Assembly: GCF_021398735.1 (NCBI RefSeq)
Contig: NZ_CP090351.1
Span: 52,759 to 116,758, forward strand
Direction of reading: 5' to 3'
DNA length: 64,000 nucleotides
Source: Methylobacterium oryzae
GTDB taxonomy: Bacteria; Pseudomonadota; Alphaproteobacteria; Rhizobiales; Beijerinckiaceae
This document shows positions 32,295-40,560 of the stretch, in pieces. Under the pieces are notes generated by a model, which worked only from the letters and a program-made list of their open reading frames with translations, did no database searches and had not been told where the DNA came from. The first letter of the stretch is position 1. The number at the start of each line of letters is the position of its first letter. A program made the position numbers and the translations under genes.

Positions 32295-34613
32295 GTGGCA
32301 AACCGCAAGGCGAGTGAGGAGCCGCAGGCAACAGCCCTGGGCTCGGCGGACTTCTGGGCCGCGGTCCAGAGTGGCCGGGACGTGCAGATCAGCGTGGCCG
32401 ACATCCTGGCCTACCTGCGCACCGTCCTGGTCGCGGCCGACGTCACCGACCTGGCCGGCAAGCTCCAGGCGATCGCCGACACGGCTGCCGGCGACACGGC
32501 CGCGGCCAAGGCCGCCATCGAGGCCGAGCTCGGCACGGCCGCCAAGCTCGCAGCGGGCACGGGCGCCGGCCAGGTGCCCGTGCTGGACGCCAACTCGAAG
32601 CTCGACGCCTCGATCATCCCGGCGGTGGCGATCACCGACACCTTCCCGGTGGCGTCCGAGGCCGAGATGCTCGCGCTCACGGCCGAGCGCGGCGACATCG
32701 CGATCCGGTCCGACCTCAACAAGTGCTTCGTCCTGAAGGTCGAGCCGGCGACGACGCTCGCCAACTGGAAGGAGCTGCTGACGCCGACCGACGCCGTGCT
32801 CTCGGTGGCCGGGCTCAAGGGCGCGATCACGGCCGCGGCCCTGAAGACGGCACTGGCCATTGCGGTCGCCGACGTGTCCGGCCTCCAGAGCGCGCTCGCC
32901 AGCGTGCGCTCGGACTTCGCCTCGGCCGACACCGCGATCCGCTCGGACATGGCGACGGCGCTCGACGCCAAGTTCGACAAGGCCGGCGGCACGATCGCGG
33001 GTGACACCGATTTCGGCACGCGCCCCACGGTGAAGGGCAAGGCCGTCTGGGACGCCGGCAACTTCGACCCGAGCTCCAAGGCTGGGCTGGGCGGCGCCGC
33101 CTTCACGGGCGCGATCAGCGCGCCGTCGGTCTCCTCGGCGTCCGGCGCCTTCGACGCGCTCACGGTCGGCAACAAGGCGGTCTGGCACGCGGGCAACTTC
33201 GACCCCAGCACCAAGGCCAGCCTGAACTCCAGCGTCAGCTTCTCGGCGCTCACGGTCTCGGGTGCGACCTCGGTCGCCGACCTCTCGGCCAGCGGCACCG
33301 GCACGTTCGCGGCCCTGAAGGTCGGCACCAGCGCGGTCTGGCACGCGGGGAACTTTGACCCCTCGACCAAGGCCAACCTCGCCAGCCCGGCCTTCACCGG
33401 CGAGGTCACGGCGCCCAAGGTCACGGTGGCCGGCGCCGGCTCGTTCGGCTCGCTCTCGGTCCAGAACCGCCCGAGCTGGGGCGGCCTGACCCCGTGGGAC
33501 AGCGGCAACTTCGACCCCTCGACCAAGGCGACGCTCGGCGGCGATGCCGGCTTCGCGTCGCTGGCCGTGGGCGGCAAGGCCGTGTGGCACGCTGGGAACT
33601 TCGACCCGGCCACCAAGGCGACCCTGGGCGGCGCGGCGAGCTTCGCCTCGCTGGCTGTCTCCGCGCGCCCGACCTGGGCGAACCTGACGCCCTGGGACAA
33701 CGGGAACTTCGACCCGAACAGCAAGGCGACGCTGGGCGCAGGCGCGAACTTCGCCGGCATCAGCCTCTCGGGCCGGCAGACCTACATCTACGCCGACGGC
33801 AACACGGACGACTTCGTGGTTCGCACCGGCGCGGCGGACGCCTACCGCTACACGGTGATCGGCGCCGACGGCTCGTTCACGTCCCCGGGCCAGATCGCGG
33901 GCTCGCTCCTGCGCGCCACGGGCGGCGGCGCCGCGCTTCAGCTCGACGACCGGGCCGGCGGCACGGCCGCGACGCTCTACCAGAACGCCAACGTGTTCGG
34001 CCTCTTCATGGGCGCCGACGTGTTCCGCGTGGGCAAGGACGGCTCGGTCTGGTCGTCGGCGATCGGCGACTTCGCCAGCGCGCTGCGCAACGCCGGCCCG
34101 GACATCTCGGGCAAGTTCGACAAGGTCGGCGGCCAGCTCACGGGCGACATCACGCTTGCGAAGGCGAACCCGCGGATCACCTTCGCCTACACGGGTGGCT
34201 TCCAGGCTTACTGGCGCCTCGAGGCAGACGGCTACGTCTACTGGCGGAATGCGGCCGACGACTCGATCATCTTCTGGATCGGGCCGGGCGGTGACTTCGG
34301 CTCGAAGCAGTTCGGCACCGGCCCCGCGAACGGCTCCCTGAACCAGCGCATCGAGGACCGGGCGACTGCCTGGGCCCGCTACTACAACTCGATCAAGAAC
34401 GTCCGCCTCGTGAAGGCCGGCGACAAGACCGCCGTGGACCTGCTGAACGCCACCGGCAACGCCAACGGCACGATCTACGAGCCCTTCGCCGGCGCCGTCG
34501 TCACCGGCCTGGCCGCCGACAACTCCTGGAAGCTGCTGAGCAACGCCCGCTGGCGCTACGTCCAGGTCACGGACCCGGACCAGAACTGGGTCACGGTCGC
34601 CTACATCAACTGA
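32295..34613 (+). CDS. Tail fibre protein
   Basis: This 772-aa protein carries six copies of the motif WxxGNFDPxxKA (residues about 255-480), a repeat typical of T4 gp37/gp12-like trimeric fibres. The N-terminal 200 residues include VSVADILAYLRTVL and a Pro-type attachment domain (FPVASEAEMLALTAERGDIAIR). The C-terminal part from about 600 is beta-rich and would carry the adhesive tip. It lies immediately upstream of a small gene that could be its assembly factor. Confidence 0.85.
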   Translation: MANRKASEEPQATALGSADFWAAVQSGRDVQISVADILAYLRTVLVAADVTDLAGKLQAIADTAAGDTAAAKAAIEAELGTAAKLAAGTGAGQVPVLDANSKLDASIIPAVAITDTFPVASEAEMLALTAERGDIAIRSDLNKCFVLKVEPATTLANWKELLTPTDAVLSVAGLKGAITAAALKTALAIAVADVSGLQSALASVRSDFASADTAIRSDMATALDAKFDKAGGTIAGDTDFGTRPTVKGKAVWDAGNFDPSSKAGLGGAAFTGAISAPSVSSASGAFDALTVGNKAVWHAGNFDPSTKASLNSSVSFSALTVSGATSVADLSASGTGTFAALKVGTSAVWHAGNFDPSTKANLASPAFTGEVTAPKVTVAGAGSFGSLSVQNRPSWGGLTPWDSGNFDPSTKATLGGDAGFASLAVGGKAVWHAGNFDPATKATLGGAASFASLAVSARPTWANLTPWDNGNFDPNSKATLGAGANFAGISLSGRQTYIYADGNTDDFVVRTGAADAYRYTVIGADGSFTSPGQIAGSLLRATGGGAALQLDDRAGGTAATLYQNANVFGLFMGADVFRVGKDGSVWSSAIGDFASALRNAGPDISGKFDKVGGQLTGDITLAKANPRITFAYTGGFQAYWRLEADGYVYWRNAADDSIIFWIGPGGDFGSKQFGTGPANGSLNQRIEDRATAWARYYNSIKNVRLVKAGDKTAVDLLNATGNANGTIYEPFAGAVVTGLAADNSWKLLSNARWRYVQVTDPDQNWVTVAYIN

Positions 34614-34628
34614 TCCCGAGAAGAAGCC

Positions 34629-35225
34629 ATGTCCTACTCAGTCATCGACCACGGCGCGTTCGAGATCTACCAGCCGACCGAGCCGCCGGATGGCATGTTC
34701 GTGCCGCCCGGCACCCTGTTCAGCCGCCGCATCAGCGACGGCCTGGACTGGTATAGCTTCTCGCGGAAGGCCGAGAACTGGACCGAGGGCACGGTCCGGG
34801 CGATCCTGGTGTCGACGCCGGCCGGCGACATGGTGCTGTCCGCGGTGCGCGACGAGCACGCGATGTTCCCGGGCAACGGGCGCGTGGTCGAGATCAGCGG
34901 CGTCGACCTCGACATCGTCGACGTGGACAGCCTGTTCGCCAACAAGGTCTGCAACCTGGCGACCGGCGAGTTCGTCGATCCGCCCAAGCCGCCCGTCACG
35001 AAGGTCTCGGCCGCCCAGGCGGTGACGGCGCTGTTCAACCGCGGGCTGCTGCCCCTGGTCGAGAGCATCGCGCTCAACCACCCCTACCCGCCAGTGAAGA
35101 TCTTCTTCCAGCGAGCCAACGACTGGGAGATCGCCAACCCCTACGTGCAGGCGATCGGCCTCGAGCTCGGGATGGACGCCACCCAGCTCCAGGTCCTGTT
35201 CGACGACGCGGCGAAGATCGTCTGA
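34629..35225 (+). CDS. Fibre-region hypothetical protein
   Basis: This 198-aa protein starts behind GAGAAGAAGCC. It has a beta-rich N-terminal half (FVPPGTLFSRRISDGLDWYSF) and a helical C-terminal third (TALFNRGLLPLVESIALNHPYPP). The layout, a beta domain ahead of helices and placement after a fibre gene, resembles fibre assembly chaperones, but no signature is decisive. Confidence 0.5.
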   Translation: MSYSVIDHGAFEIYQPTEPPDGMFVPPGTLFSRRISDGLDWYSFSRKAENWTEGTVRAILVSTPAGDMVLSAVRDEHAMFPGNGRVVEISGVDLDIVDVDSLFANKVCNLATGEFVDPPKPPVTKVSAAQAVTALFNRGLLPLVESIALNHPYPPVKIFFQRANDWEIANPYVQAIGLELGMDATQLQVLFDDAAKIV

Positions 35226-35425
35226 TGCGCCGGATCATCGACAGCTTCCGCTACACGGGGCAGCCCTCGTTGGCGTGGCCGGCCTGGCTCGTGTTCCGCA
35301 ACTACGCCCGGAGTAGCGACGGCGGCTTGCTCATCATCCACGGCTTCGACTCCGAGCTGCGGGTCCTGCCCGGGCAGACGCTCGCACTGACGGCTACTCA
35401 GGAGATCGCGCTCCTGGCCGAATGA
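35225..35425 (+). CDS. Small hypothetical protein
   Basis: This 66-aa product starts at ATG 35225, overlapping the previous stop. It is beta-rich (WLVFRNYARSSDGGLLIIHGFDSELRVLPGQTLALTA, read in parts) and may be a small capping or adhesion protein. It ends 17 nt before palindromic site 12, which marks the end of the late genes. Confidence 0.5.
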   Translation: MRRIIDSFRYTGQPSLAWPAWLVFRNYARSSDGGLLIIHGFDSELRVLPGQTLALTATQEIALLAE

Positions 35426-35442
35426 TCGCTTGCGTCCCGAAG

Positions 35443-35460
35443 TAAGTCAGTGCTTACTTA
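35443..35460. promoter_or_regulatory. Palindromic site 12 (15/16)
   Basis: TAAGTCAGTGCTTACTTA lies 40 nt before the phoH ATG. An in-frame GTG at 35450 falls inside it. TGCGCTCGCT, the spacer block of the phage promoter family, follows at 35463-35472. Confidence 0.8.
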
Positions 35461-35500
35461 TGTGCGCTCGCTCTCTTTCCCCACCGACCCTGGAGTCGAC

Positions 35501-36358
35501 ATGAGCACCGCGACTAACACCGCCGAGAAGGCGATCCGCCGTAAGCAGCGCCGCGACGCCAAGCGTCAGGGGAAGGGCACTCAGCACGGTCCGCTTCTTC
35601 AACTCGTCGCCGAGAACCGGCGCCCGCAGGCGCCGGCCAAGCCCCGGCAGGCACCCGTGAAGCCGCTCAACGCCGCCCAGGCGCGCTTCGACGTCTCGAT
35701 GAGCTCCAACACGCTCACGATCGCCCTGGGCTCGGCCGGCACCGGCAAGACCTGGTTCGCCGCCGCCCGCATGGCCGAGCGCCTGCGCGACGGCGAGATC
35801 GAGCGGGTGGTCATCACCCGGCCTGCGGTCGAGGCCGGCGAGAGCCTCGGCTTCCTGCCCGGCGAGCTGGACGAGAAGTTCGAGCCCTACTTTCGGCCGG
35901 TGCGCGAGGCGTTCGAGGACGTCCTGGGCAAGGGCTTCACCGAATACCTCATCAAGGAAGGGCGGATCGAGGCGCGCCCGCTGGCGCTGCTGCGCGGCTC
36001 TACACTCAAGGACGCCGACGTGCTGCTCGACGAGGCGCAGAACACCACGCCCGGCCAGATGAAGATGTTCCTCACCCGCATCGGCGAGGGCACCCGCGTG
36101 GTGGTCAACGGCGACCCGGCCCAGAAGGACATCCCCGGGCCGTCAGGGCTCATGGACGCCGTCTCGCGCCTGGAGCGCGTGCGCAGCGTCGGGGTCATCC
36201 GGTTCGGCCGCGAGGACGTCGTGCGCTCGGGCTTCTGCCAGGACGTGCTGGCCGCGTATGAAAATCCAGTTGCGGATGAACCGGCACCCGACAACGATGA
36301 CGGCAACGACTATACTCAGGGCCTGAAGAGGACCCTCGGAATTGTCGACGCGGCTTAG
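35501..36358 (+). CDS. phoH: PhoH-like ATPase
   Basis: This 285-aa protein has a basic N-terminal 50 residues followed by a PhoH domain: Walker A GSAGTGKT (77-84), VVITRPAVEAGESLGFLPG, Walker B ADVLLDEAQN (about 172-181) and VVVNGDPAQKD. PhoH proteins are RNA-helicase-like ATPases common in phages; their role during infection is unsettled. ATG 35501 has a GGAG site. Translation from GTG 35450 inside the palindromic site is also open. Confidence 0.9.
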   Translation: MSTATNTAEKAIRRKQRRDAKRQGKGTQHGPLLQLVAENRRPQAPAKPRQAPVKPLNAAQARFDVSMSSNTLTIALGSAGTGKTWFAAARMAERLRDGEIERVVITRPAVEAGESLGFLPGELDEKFEPYFRPVREAFEDVLGKGFTEYLIKEGRIEARPLALLRGSTLKDADVLLDEAQNTTPGQMKMFLTRIGEGTRVVVNGDPAQKDIPGPSGLMDAVSRLERVRSVGVIRFGREDVVRSGFCQDVLAAYENPVADEPAPDNDDGNDYTQGLKRTLGIVDAA

Positions 36359-37061
36359 TGGCATCTACGCCATCATCCATCACGAAAGCGGGCGGCACTA
36401 CATCGGGAGTGCCGTCCACATCACGCGACGCTGGTCCGTGCATCGCGCCTACCTCGCCCGGGGCTCGCACCAGAACTCCTACTTCCAGCGGGCCTGGGAC
36501 AAGCACGGCAAGGAGGCCTTCGGCTTCTTCGTCCTCGAGCTCGTGGAGCCCGAGCGGCTGATCGAGGTCGAGCAGGAGTGGATCGACCGGCTCTGGGCCA
36601 AGGGCCTCTACAATCGGCGCCGCGACGCGGCCTCGAACCTCGGCGTGAAGCACCGACCCGAGTCCATCGCCAAGATGCGCGCGGCCGCCAAGGGGAGGGT
36701 GCTCTCTGAGGCTGCGCTCGCCGCCCAGAAGGTCGTCATCGCCACGCGCGAGCACACGGCGGCCGAGAAGGCTGCCAGGGTGGCTCACCACCGCGGAGCC
36801 CGGCGCAGCGCGGAGAGTATCGAGCGGATCCGCCAGTCGGCCCTGAAGCGCTCGTCAGCGCATCTGGCGGCCATCGCAGCCTCGCTGTCTCGGACCTACG
36901 TCGTGACGGCCCCGGACGGCCAGAGGCGCCTGGTCACGAACCTCAAGGCTTTCTGCCGGGAGAACGACCTCTCGCAGGGGCATCTCTCGGCTGTCGCGCG
37001 CGGCGAGCGCCGTCATCACAAGGGTTGGATGGCTGCCCCAGCTCACCTATCACCACCGTAA
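36342..37061 (+). CDS. GIY-YIG endonuclease, homing-type
   Basis: This 239-aa protein has the GIY-YIG nuclease core at residues 7-95: GIYAIIHHESGRHYIGSA, a catalytic Arg in HITRRWSVHR, and Glu in RLIEVEQEWID. Repeated NUMOD-type DNA-binding segments follow (HRPESIAKMRAAAKG; SAESIERIRQSALK). The only start in frame is TTG 36342, inside the phoH end and behind GAGGA. It is likely a free-standing homing endonuclease next to phoH. Confidence 0.88.
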   Translation: MSTRLSGIYAIIHHESGRHYIGSAVHITRRWSVHRAYLARGSHQNSYFQRAWDKHGKEAFGFFVLELVEPERLIEVEQEWIDRLWAKGLYNRRRDAASNLGVKHRPESIAKMRAAAKGRVLSEAALAAQKVVIATREHTAAEKAARVAHHRGARRSAESIERIRQSALKRSSAHLAAIAASLSRTYVVTAPDGQRRLVTNLKAFCRENDLSQGHLSAVARGERRHHKGWMAAPAHLSPP

Positions 37062-37100
37062 CTGCTAAGGATTAGAAGCGGACCCCAACGCTTGAGGGCC

Positions 37101-37250
37101 ATGATGCTGAAATCGGCCATTAGGACGCTAGCAATCGCGGTCCTCGCAGGCGCACTGTTCTTCACCGCGTTCTTCTACGTCATAGCGCACGCTGGCTTGA
37201 ACAAGCGTGGCTGTGACGTAGGATTGTTCATGACTACCTGTATTGAGTGA
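37101..37250 (+). CDS. Small single-pass membrane protein
   Basis: This is a 49-aa ORF with ATGATG at 37101 behind GAGGG. Basic residues in the first ten (KSAIR) precede a hydrophobic segment of about 21 residues (AIAVLAGALFFTAFFYVIAH) and a short tail with two Cys. The composition and spacing support a real inner-membrane peptide. The function is unknown. Confidence 0.5.
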   Translation: MMLKSAIRTLAIAVLAGALFFTAFFYVIAHAGLNKRGCDVGLFMTTCIE

Positions 37251-37348
37251 CCATCCGCTAAGGGCCGGTGGCCGCCGATCCGGTCAACGACGACGAGCCC
37301 GACCACGCCGGCCTGCGGCGCTTCATCGGCGCTGACGCCTAGGTCAGA

Positions 37349-37374
37349 AGACCCGACGCTGCGCGACTATAGCG
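37349..37374 (+). promoter_or_regulatory. Phage promoter-like element P1
   Basis: CCCGAC (37352-37357), a 9-nt spacer GCTGCGCGA, and CTATAG (37367-37372), upstream of the gene at 37427. One of five copies with identical spacing. Confidence 0.65.
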
Positions 37375-37426
37375 TGAGCAGCACAGCAACGCGCCCGGCC
37401 TCGGGCAGCTCACGCGAAGGTCGACG

Positions 37427-38149
37427 ATGACACCGGGACAAGACACGACAGGGGAGGGGGAGCAGATCGTCTTCGGGACAGACCTCCCCCTCGAGGCCTG
37501 CCACGACATCATGCACGCGCTGCCCGACGAATGGGTCGAGCCCGAGCGCTGGCTCATGGCCTCGAAGTGGTTCGACTACCGCTTCATGCACCCGGTCCAC
37601 GCGACCTACCTGTTCACGGACGCCTACCGCCGGGTCTACCGGCAGATGTATGCCTCGACCTTCGACCGGGCCAAGGCCGACTACGTGAAGGGGATCAAGG
37701 CCGAGGATCCGTTCGACCTGGCCAAGCGCAACACCGACCGGGCCGGCCTGTGGAAGGCGCGCCAGATGGCCGACGGGCTGTGCATGCCCTACGACCTCTA
37801 CATCGGCATCGCGATGCACTGGTCCCTGCGCAAGTGCCGCAAGGAATACCTGCCGCGACCGACCCACCTCTATAACTTCGACCTGCTGACCGCGGTTTCA
37901 GACACTTGGAACGATCGGCAGAGCGGCATCCTCTACGTGGCCAAGGACGAGCGCTTCAAGAACGAGCGCTACCAGGCCTCGCCGATCCAGGACGCGCACC
38001 ACGAGTGGCTGCTCGCCCAGGTGTCGAAGCGCTCCAACATCGTCCACGCCCTCAAGGGCCTGATCTACGACGAGCAGGTGCTCCCGGAGGAGAAGGCCCG
38101 CGCGCGCTGGGGCGACGTGGTGATGTCGCGGATCGACGACGTCCGCTGA
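37427..38149 (+). CDS. Hypothetical early protein
   Basis: This 240-aa protein has its own promoter-like element upstream. It is helical and rich in Trp, Tyr and His in the middle (MHPVHATYLFTDAYRRVYRQMY; IGIAMHWSLRKCRKEYLPRP). No family, membrane segment or clear catalytic motif is recognised. Its place ahead of the Sm-like and helicase genes suggests a role in takeover or replication. Confidence 0.65.
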   Translation: MTPGQDTTGEGEQIVFGTDLPLEACHDIMHALPDEWVEPERWLMASKWFDYRFMHPVHATYLFTDAYRRVYRQMYASTFDRAKADYVKGIKAEDPFDLAKRNTDRAGLWKARQMADGLCMPYDLYIGIAMHWSLRKCRKEYLPRPTHLYNFDLLTAVSDTWNDRQSGILYVAKDERFKNERYQASPIQDAHHEWLLAQVSKRSNIVHALKGLIYDEQVLPEEKARARWGDVVMSRIDDVR

Positions 38150-38150
38150 G

Positions 38151-38177
38151 AAACCCTGACCTGCGCTCGCTATAGTC
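38151..38177 (+). promoter_or_regulatory. Phage promoter-like element P2
   Basis: AAACCCTGAC (38151-38160), 9-nt spacer CTGCGCTCG, CTATAGT (38170-38176). It lies 40 nt before ATG 38215 and would drive the Sm-like gene and the helicase-primase operon. Confidence 0.7.
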
Positions 38178-38214
38178 GACGCGACGCAACACAACACGAG
38201 CGAGAGAACACGCG

Positions 38215-38475
38215 ATGAAGCCCCAGAACCGCCCCGTGATCGAGCGTCGCGGCCCGGGCGCGCCCCGGCAGCCGATGAAGCCGCGCGCCTGGAACCACCA
38301 GGACGAGCTGAAGGCCGGCGTCGGCCGGGACGTCACCCTGGCTCTCCTGGACGGCACGACCCGGCGCGGGAAGCTCGTCGCCGCCGACCAGTTCACCATC
38401 AAGGCTGCGATCGGAAATCAGTCAGCACTGACTTTCTTTAAGGGCAACCTGCTCGGCTACTGCCTCGAGGACTGA
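38215..38475 (+). CDS. Hfq/Sm-like RNA-binding protein
   Basis: This 86-aa protein has a basic disordered N terminus (about 1-30) and then an Sm-type fold: GRDVTLALLDGTTRRGKLVAAD followed by QFTIK, matching the Sm1 pattern (hydrophobic-x-L-x-DG-x4-G-x-L-x3-DQF), and a final FFKGNLLGY strand in the place of Hfq YKHAIS. In Hfq these parts form hexameric rings that bind RNA. A palindromic site lies inside its 3' end. A phage Sm-like protein could act on the many hairpin leaders in this genome, but that link is speculation. Confidence 0.65.
   Translation: MKPQNRPVIERRGPGAPRQPMKPRAWNHQDELKAGVGRDVTLALLDGTTRRGKLVAADQFTIKAAIGNQSALTFFKGNLLGYCLED
38418..38435. promoter_or_regulatory. Palindromic site 13 (14/16)
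   Basis: TCAGTCAGCACTGACTTT lies inside the Sm-like gene but 43 nt before the helicase ATG 38479, the usual distance to a downstream start. Confidence 0.7.
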
Positions 38476-38478
38476 TCC

Positions 38479-39837
38479 ATGACCGCGCACGTCACGGTCG
38501 AGGAAGACGACGCGGTCCCCGCGAACCCGGGCGCCTTCCAGTTCGACGCCGAGTTTCAGACCAAGGTCGCCGCGCTCCAGGTGCGCGACCCGGTCTTCGC
38601 GCAGCGCACGGATGGGCTGATCCAGCCCTTCTACTTCGTCAACGAGGCCGAAGCCGTCCTGGTCAAGCTGACCGGGGAATACTTCGCCAAGTATAAAATG
38701 CTGCCCGACAAGGTCACACTTGTCAGGCTGATCGCCAATGGCATCGCGAACAAGTCCATCCGCAAGGACATGGTCGCCGACGTCAAGGAGAAGGTGAAGG
38801 AGCTCCTCACCTCCGACATCTCGGACCGCGACTTCGTGGTCGATGAGGTCTCGACCTTCGCCAAGCACCGGGCGCTCGAGGAGGCGATCCTCGCGAGCGT
38901 CTCGGACATGGACCGGGGCGACTACGCCAAGGCCTTCGCCCGCATCGAGCAGGCGAAGCTCGTCGGCGTGGCCGAGGACGCGGGCGGCATCGACTACTTC
39001 GACCACATCCAGGAGCGCACCGAGCGGCGCAAGATGATCGCGGCCGGGCTCTACAAGCCCGACGGCATCACGACCGGCATCAAGGAGATCGACGACCTCC
39101 TCTACCACAAGGGCTGGGGCCGCAAGGAGCTCTCGGCGCTGATGGCGCCGGCCAAGGGCGGCAAGTCGATGGGTCTGGCCGACTTCGGCAAGTATGCGGC
39201 CTTCGCCGGCTACAACGTCCTCTACGTCTCCCTCGAGGTCGCCTCGCGCATTATCGCGGATCGTCTCGACGCGAACGTGTCGGACACCCTGATGAAGGGC
39301 CTGAACGACAACCCGTTCAAGGTGCAGGAGGCCGTCGAGCTCGCCGCCAAGAAGTCCGGCAAGTTCATCATCCACGAGTTCCCGACCGGGACGATGAAGG
39401 GCAGCCAGCTCCGGCGGCTGATCGAGCGCTACCGCGCCCGCGGGATCGTCTTCGACCTCATCATCGTCGACTACGCGGACATCATGGCCGCGGAGCATCG
39501 CAACGACAATCCGATCCAGGAGAGCAAGTCGATCTGGGTCGACCTGCGCGCCATCGCCTTCAGCGAGAACGCCGCGGTGCTCACGGCCACGCAGACGAAC
39601 CGCGACGGCGCCAAGGCAACCAGCGTCAAGGCGACCGACGTGGCCGAGGACTTCAACAAGATCCGCATCGCCGACGTGGTGATCGCGATCTCGGCGACGT
39701 CCGAGGAGAAGCAGGTCTCGGAAGCCCGCATCGAGTTCGTCGCGCACCGCAACGGCGAAGAGGGCGTCGTGATCCGCATCCAGCAGGACCGAGCACGCAT
39801 GAAGTTCCTCTCGAAGGTCCTGGGGGTGAGCCGCTGA
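38479..39837 (+). CDS. Replicative DNA helicase, DnaB-type
   Basis: This 452-aa protein has a helical N-terminal domain (about 1-170) and a RecA-like hexameric helicase domain. The latter has TGIKEIDDLLYHKGWGRKEL, Walker A APAKGGKS (about 222-229), Walker B FDLIIVDYADIM and a sensor block TATQTNRDGAK. It unwinds the fork and works with the primase encoded four genes downstream. The length is typical of DnaB. Its stop overlaps the next ATG. Confidence 0.92.
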   Translation: MTAHVTVEEDDAVPANPGAFQFDAEFQTKVAALQVRDPVFAQRTDGLIQPFYFVNEAEAVLVKLTGEYFAKYKMLPDKVTLVRLIANGIANKSIRKDMVADVKEKVKELLTSDISDRDFVVDEVSTFAKHRALEEAILASVSDMDRGDYAKAFARIEQAKLVGVAEDAGGIDYFDHIQERTERRKMIAAGLYKPDGITTGIKEIDDLLYHKGWGRKELSALMAPAKGGKSMGLADFGKYAAFAGYNVLYVSLEVASRIIADRLDANVSDTLMKGLNDNPFKVQEAVELAAKKSGKFIIHEFPTGTMKGSQLRRLIERYRARGIVFDLIIVDYADIMAAEHRNDNPIQESKSIWVDLRAIAFSENAAVLTATQTNRDGAKATSVKATDVAEDFNKIRIADVVIAISATSEEKQVSEARIEFVAHRNGEEGVVIRIQQDRARMKFLSKVLGVSR

Positions 39838-40151
39838 TGGCCAAGATCACCGTGCTCTGGCGCGAATGCCCGCGCCAGAAGATCAAGATGGACCGGCGCT
39901 ACCAGCCGCCCGAGCCCTACGAGAGCCAGGCCGAGGTGGACCTGCCCGAGTTCGTGCGCGGGTCCGACGTCGCCGAGATGCTGATCGAGGCCAACGTCGA
40001 GAACGATCCCGAGAGCTGGGACGCCTTCGACTACGTGGTCGAGATCCTGGCGCCGGCCCGGATCGCCGGCCGCTACGCCGTCGAGGTGGTGATGGAGCCG
40101 CGCTGCGTCGCCATCGAGCTCAACGACGAGGACGAGAGGAGGGCGGCATGA
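39837..40151 (+). CDS. Hypothetical protein in replication operon
   Basis: This 104-aa acidic protein starts at ATG 39837, overlapping the helicase stop (TGATGG). The N-terminal 20 residues are basic; the rest alternates strands and helices (GSDVAEMLIEANVENDPESWDAFDYVVEIL). Coupling between helicase and primase genes suggests a replisome accessory role. No family recognised. Confidence 0.55.
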   Translation: MAKITVLWRECPRQKIKMDRRYQPPEPYESQAEVDLPEFVRGSDVAEMLIEANVENDPESWDAFDYVVEILAPARIAGRYAVEVVMEPRCVAIELNDEDERRAA

Positions 40152-40342
40152 GGACGGGTCGGTTCAGGTTCGTCGAGCGGCGCCGGTTCTGGCTGCCGCC
40201 GATCCAGGTGCTCGAGGTCGAGGTGCGCTACCCGGCCGACGTCTGGGCCAGCTCCTACATCCGGGCCTGGATCCCGGCCTCGGGCAGCGACGCGCACGCG
40301 ATCCAGGCGGCCACGCGCGGCGAGATCCGGGGCAACGCATGA
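40148..40342 (+). CDS. Small basic hypothetical protein
   Basis: This 64-aa product starts at ATG 40148 in an ATGA overlap. It is beta-rich and basic in the first 20 residues (RFRFVERRRFWLPPI), with Trp and Tyr in the middle. It overlaps the next gene at its end. Unknown function; an operon companion of helicase and primase. Confidence 0.5.
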   Translation: MRTGRFRFVERRRFWLPPIQVLEVEVRYPADVWASSYIRAWIPASGSDAHAIQAATRGEIRGNA

Positions 40343-40560
40343 TCGACCGCTCGGGCAAGGACTGCATGGGCTACCCGCTGGAGCAGCAGCTCGACGGGTT
40401 CACCGACGAGGACATCGGCGCGGCGCGCGTGCTCGCGCGCAACGCCAACTTCCAGTGGGACTGCGTGCTCGAGGATCCGAAGGTCACGGGCCGGCGCTTC
40501 CTCGAGCAGGCGCGGAGCGTGCGGGAGACCCTCGAGTCTCTCGGCTGGAGGCGCCCGTGA
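40339..40560 (+). CDS. Small helical hypothetical protein
   Basis: This 73-aa product starts at ATG 40339, overlapping the previous stop. Helical prediction by eye covers most of it (EDIGAARVLARNANF; RRFLEQARSVRETLESLGW). The stop overlaps GTG 40557 of the primase gene. No family recognised. Confidence 0.5.
   Translation: MIDRSGKDCMGYPLEQQLDGFTDEDIGAARVLARNANFQWDCVLEDPKVTGRRFLEQARSVRETLESLGWRRP

Noticed and set aside
36285..36310. Sixth CTATA promoter copy at the phoH end
   Set aside because: GAC and CTATAC are present, but the spacing is 8 nt, the CCC block is displaced, and it lies in phoH coding sequence.
37268..37342. 24-codon ORF starting at GTG
   Set aside because: Too short, no convincing ribosome-binding site, and it ends 10 nt before promoter-like element P1.
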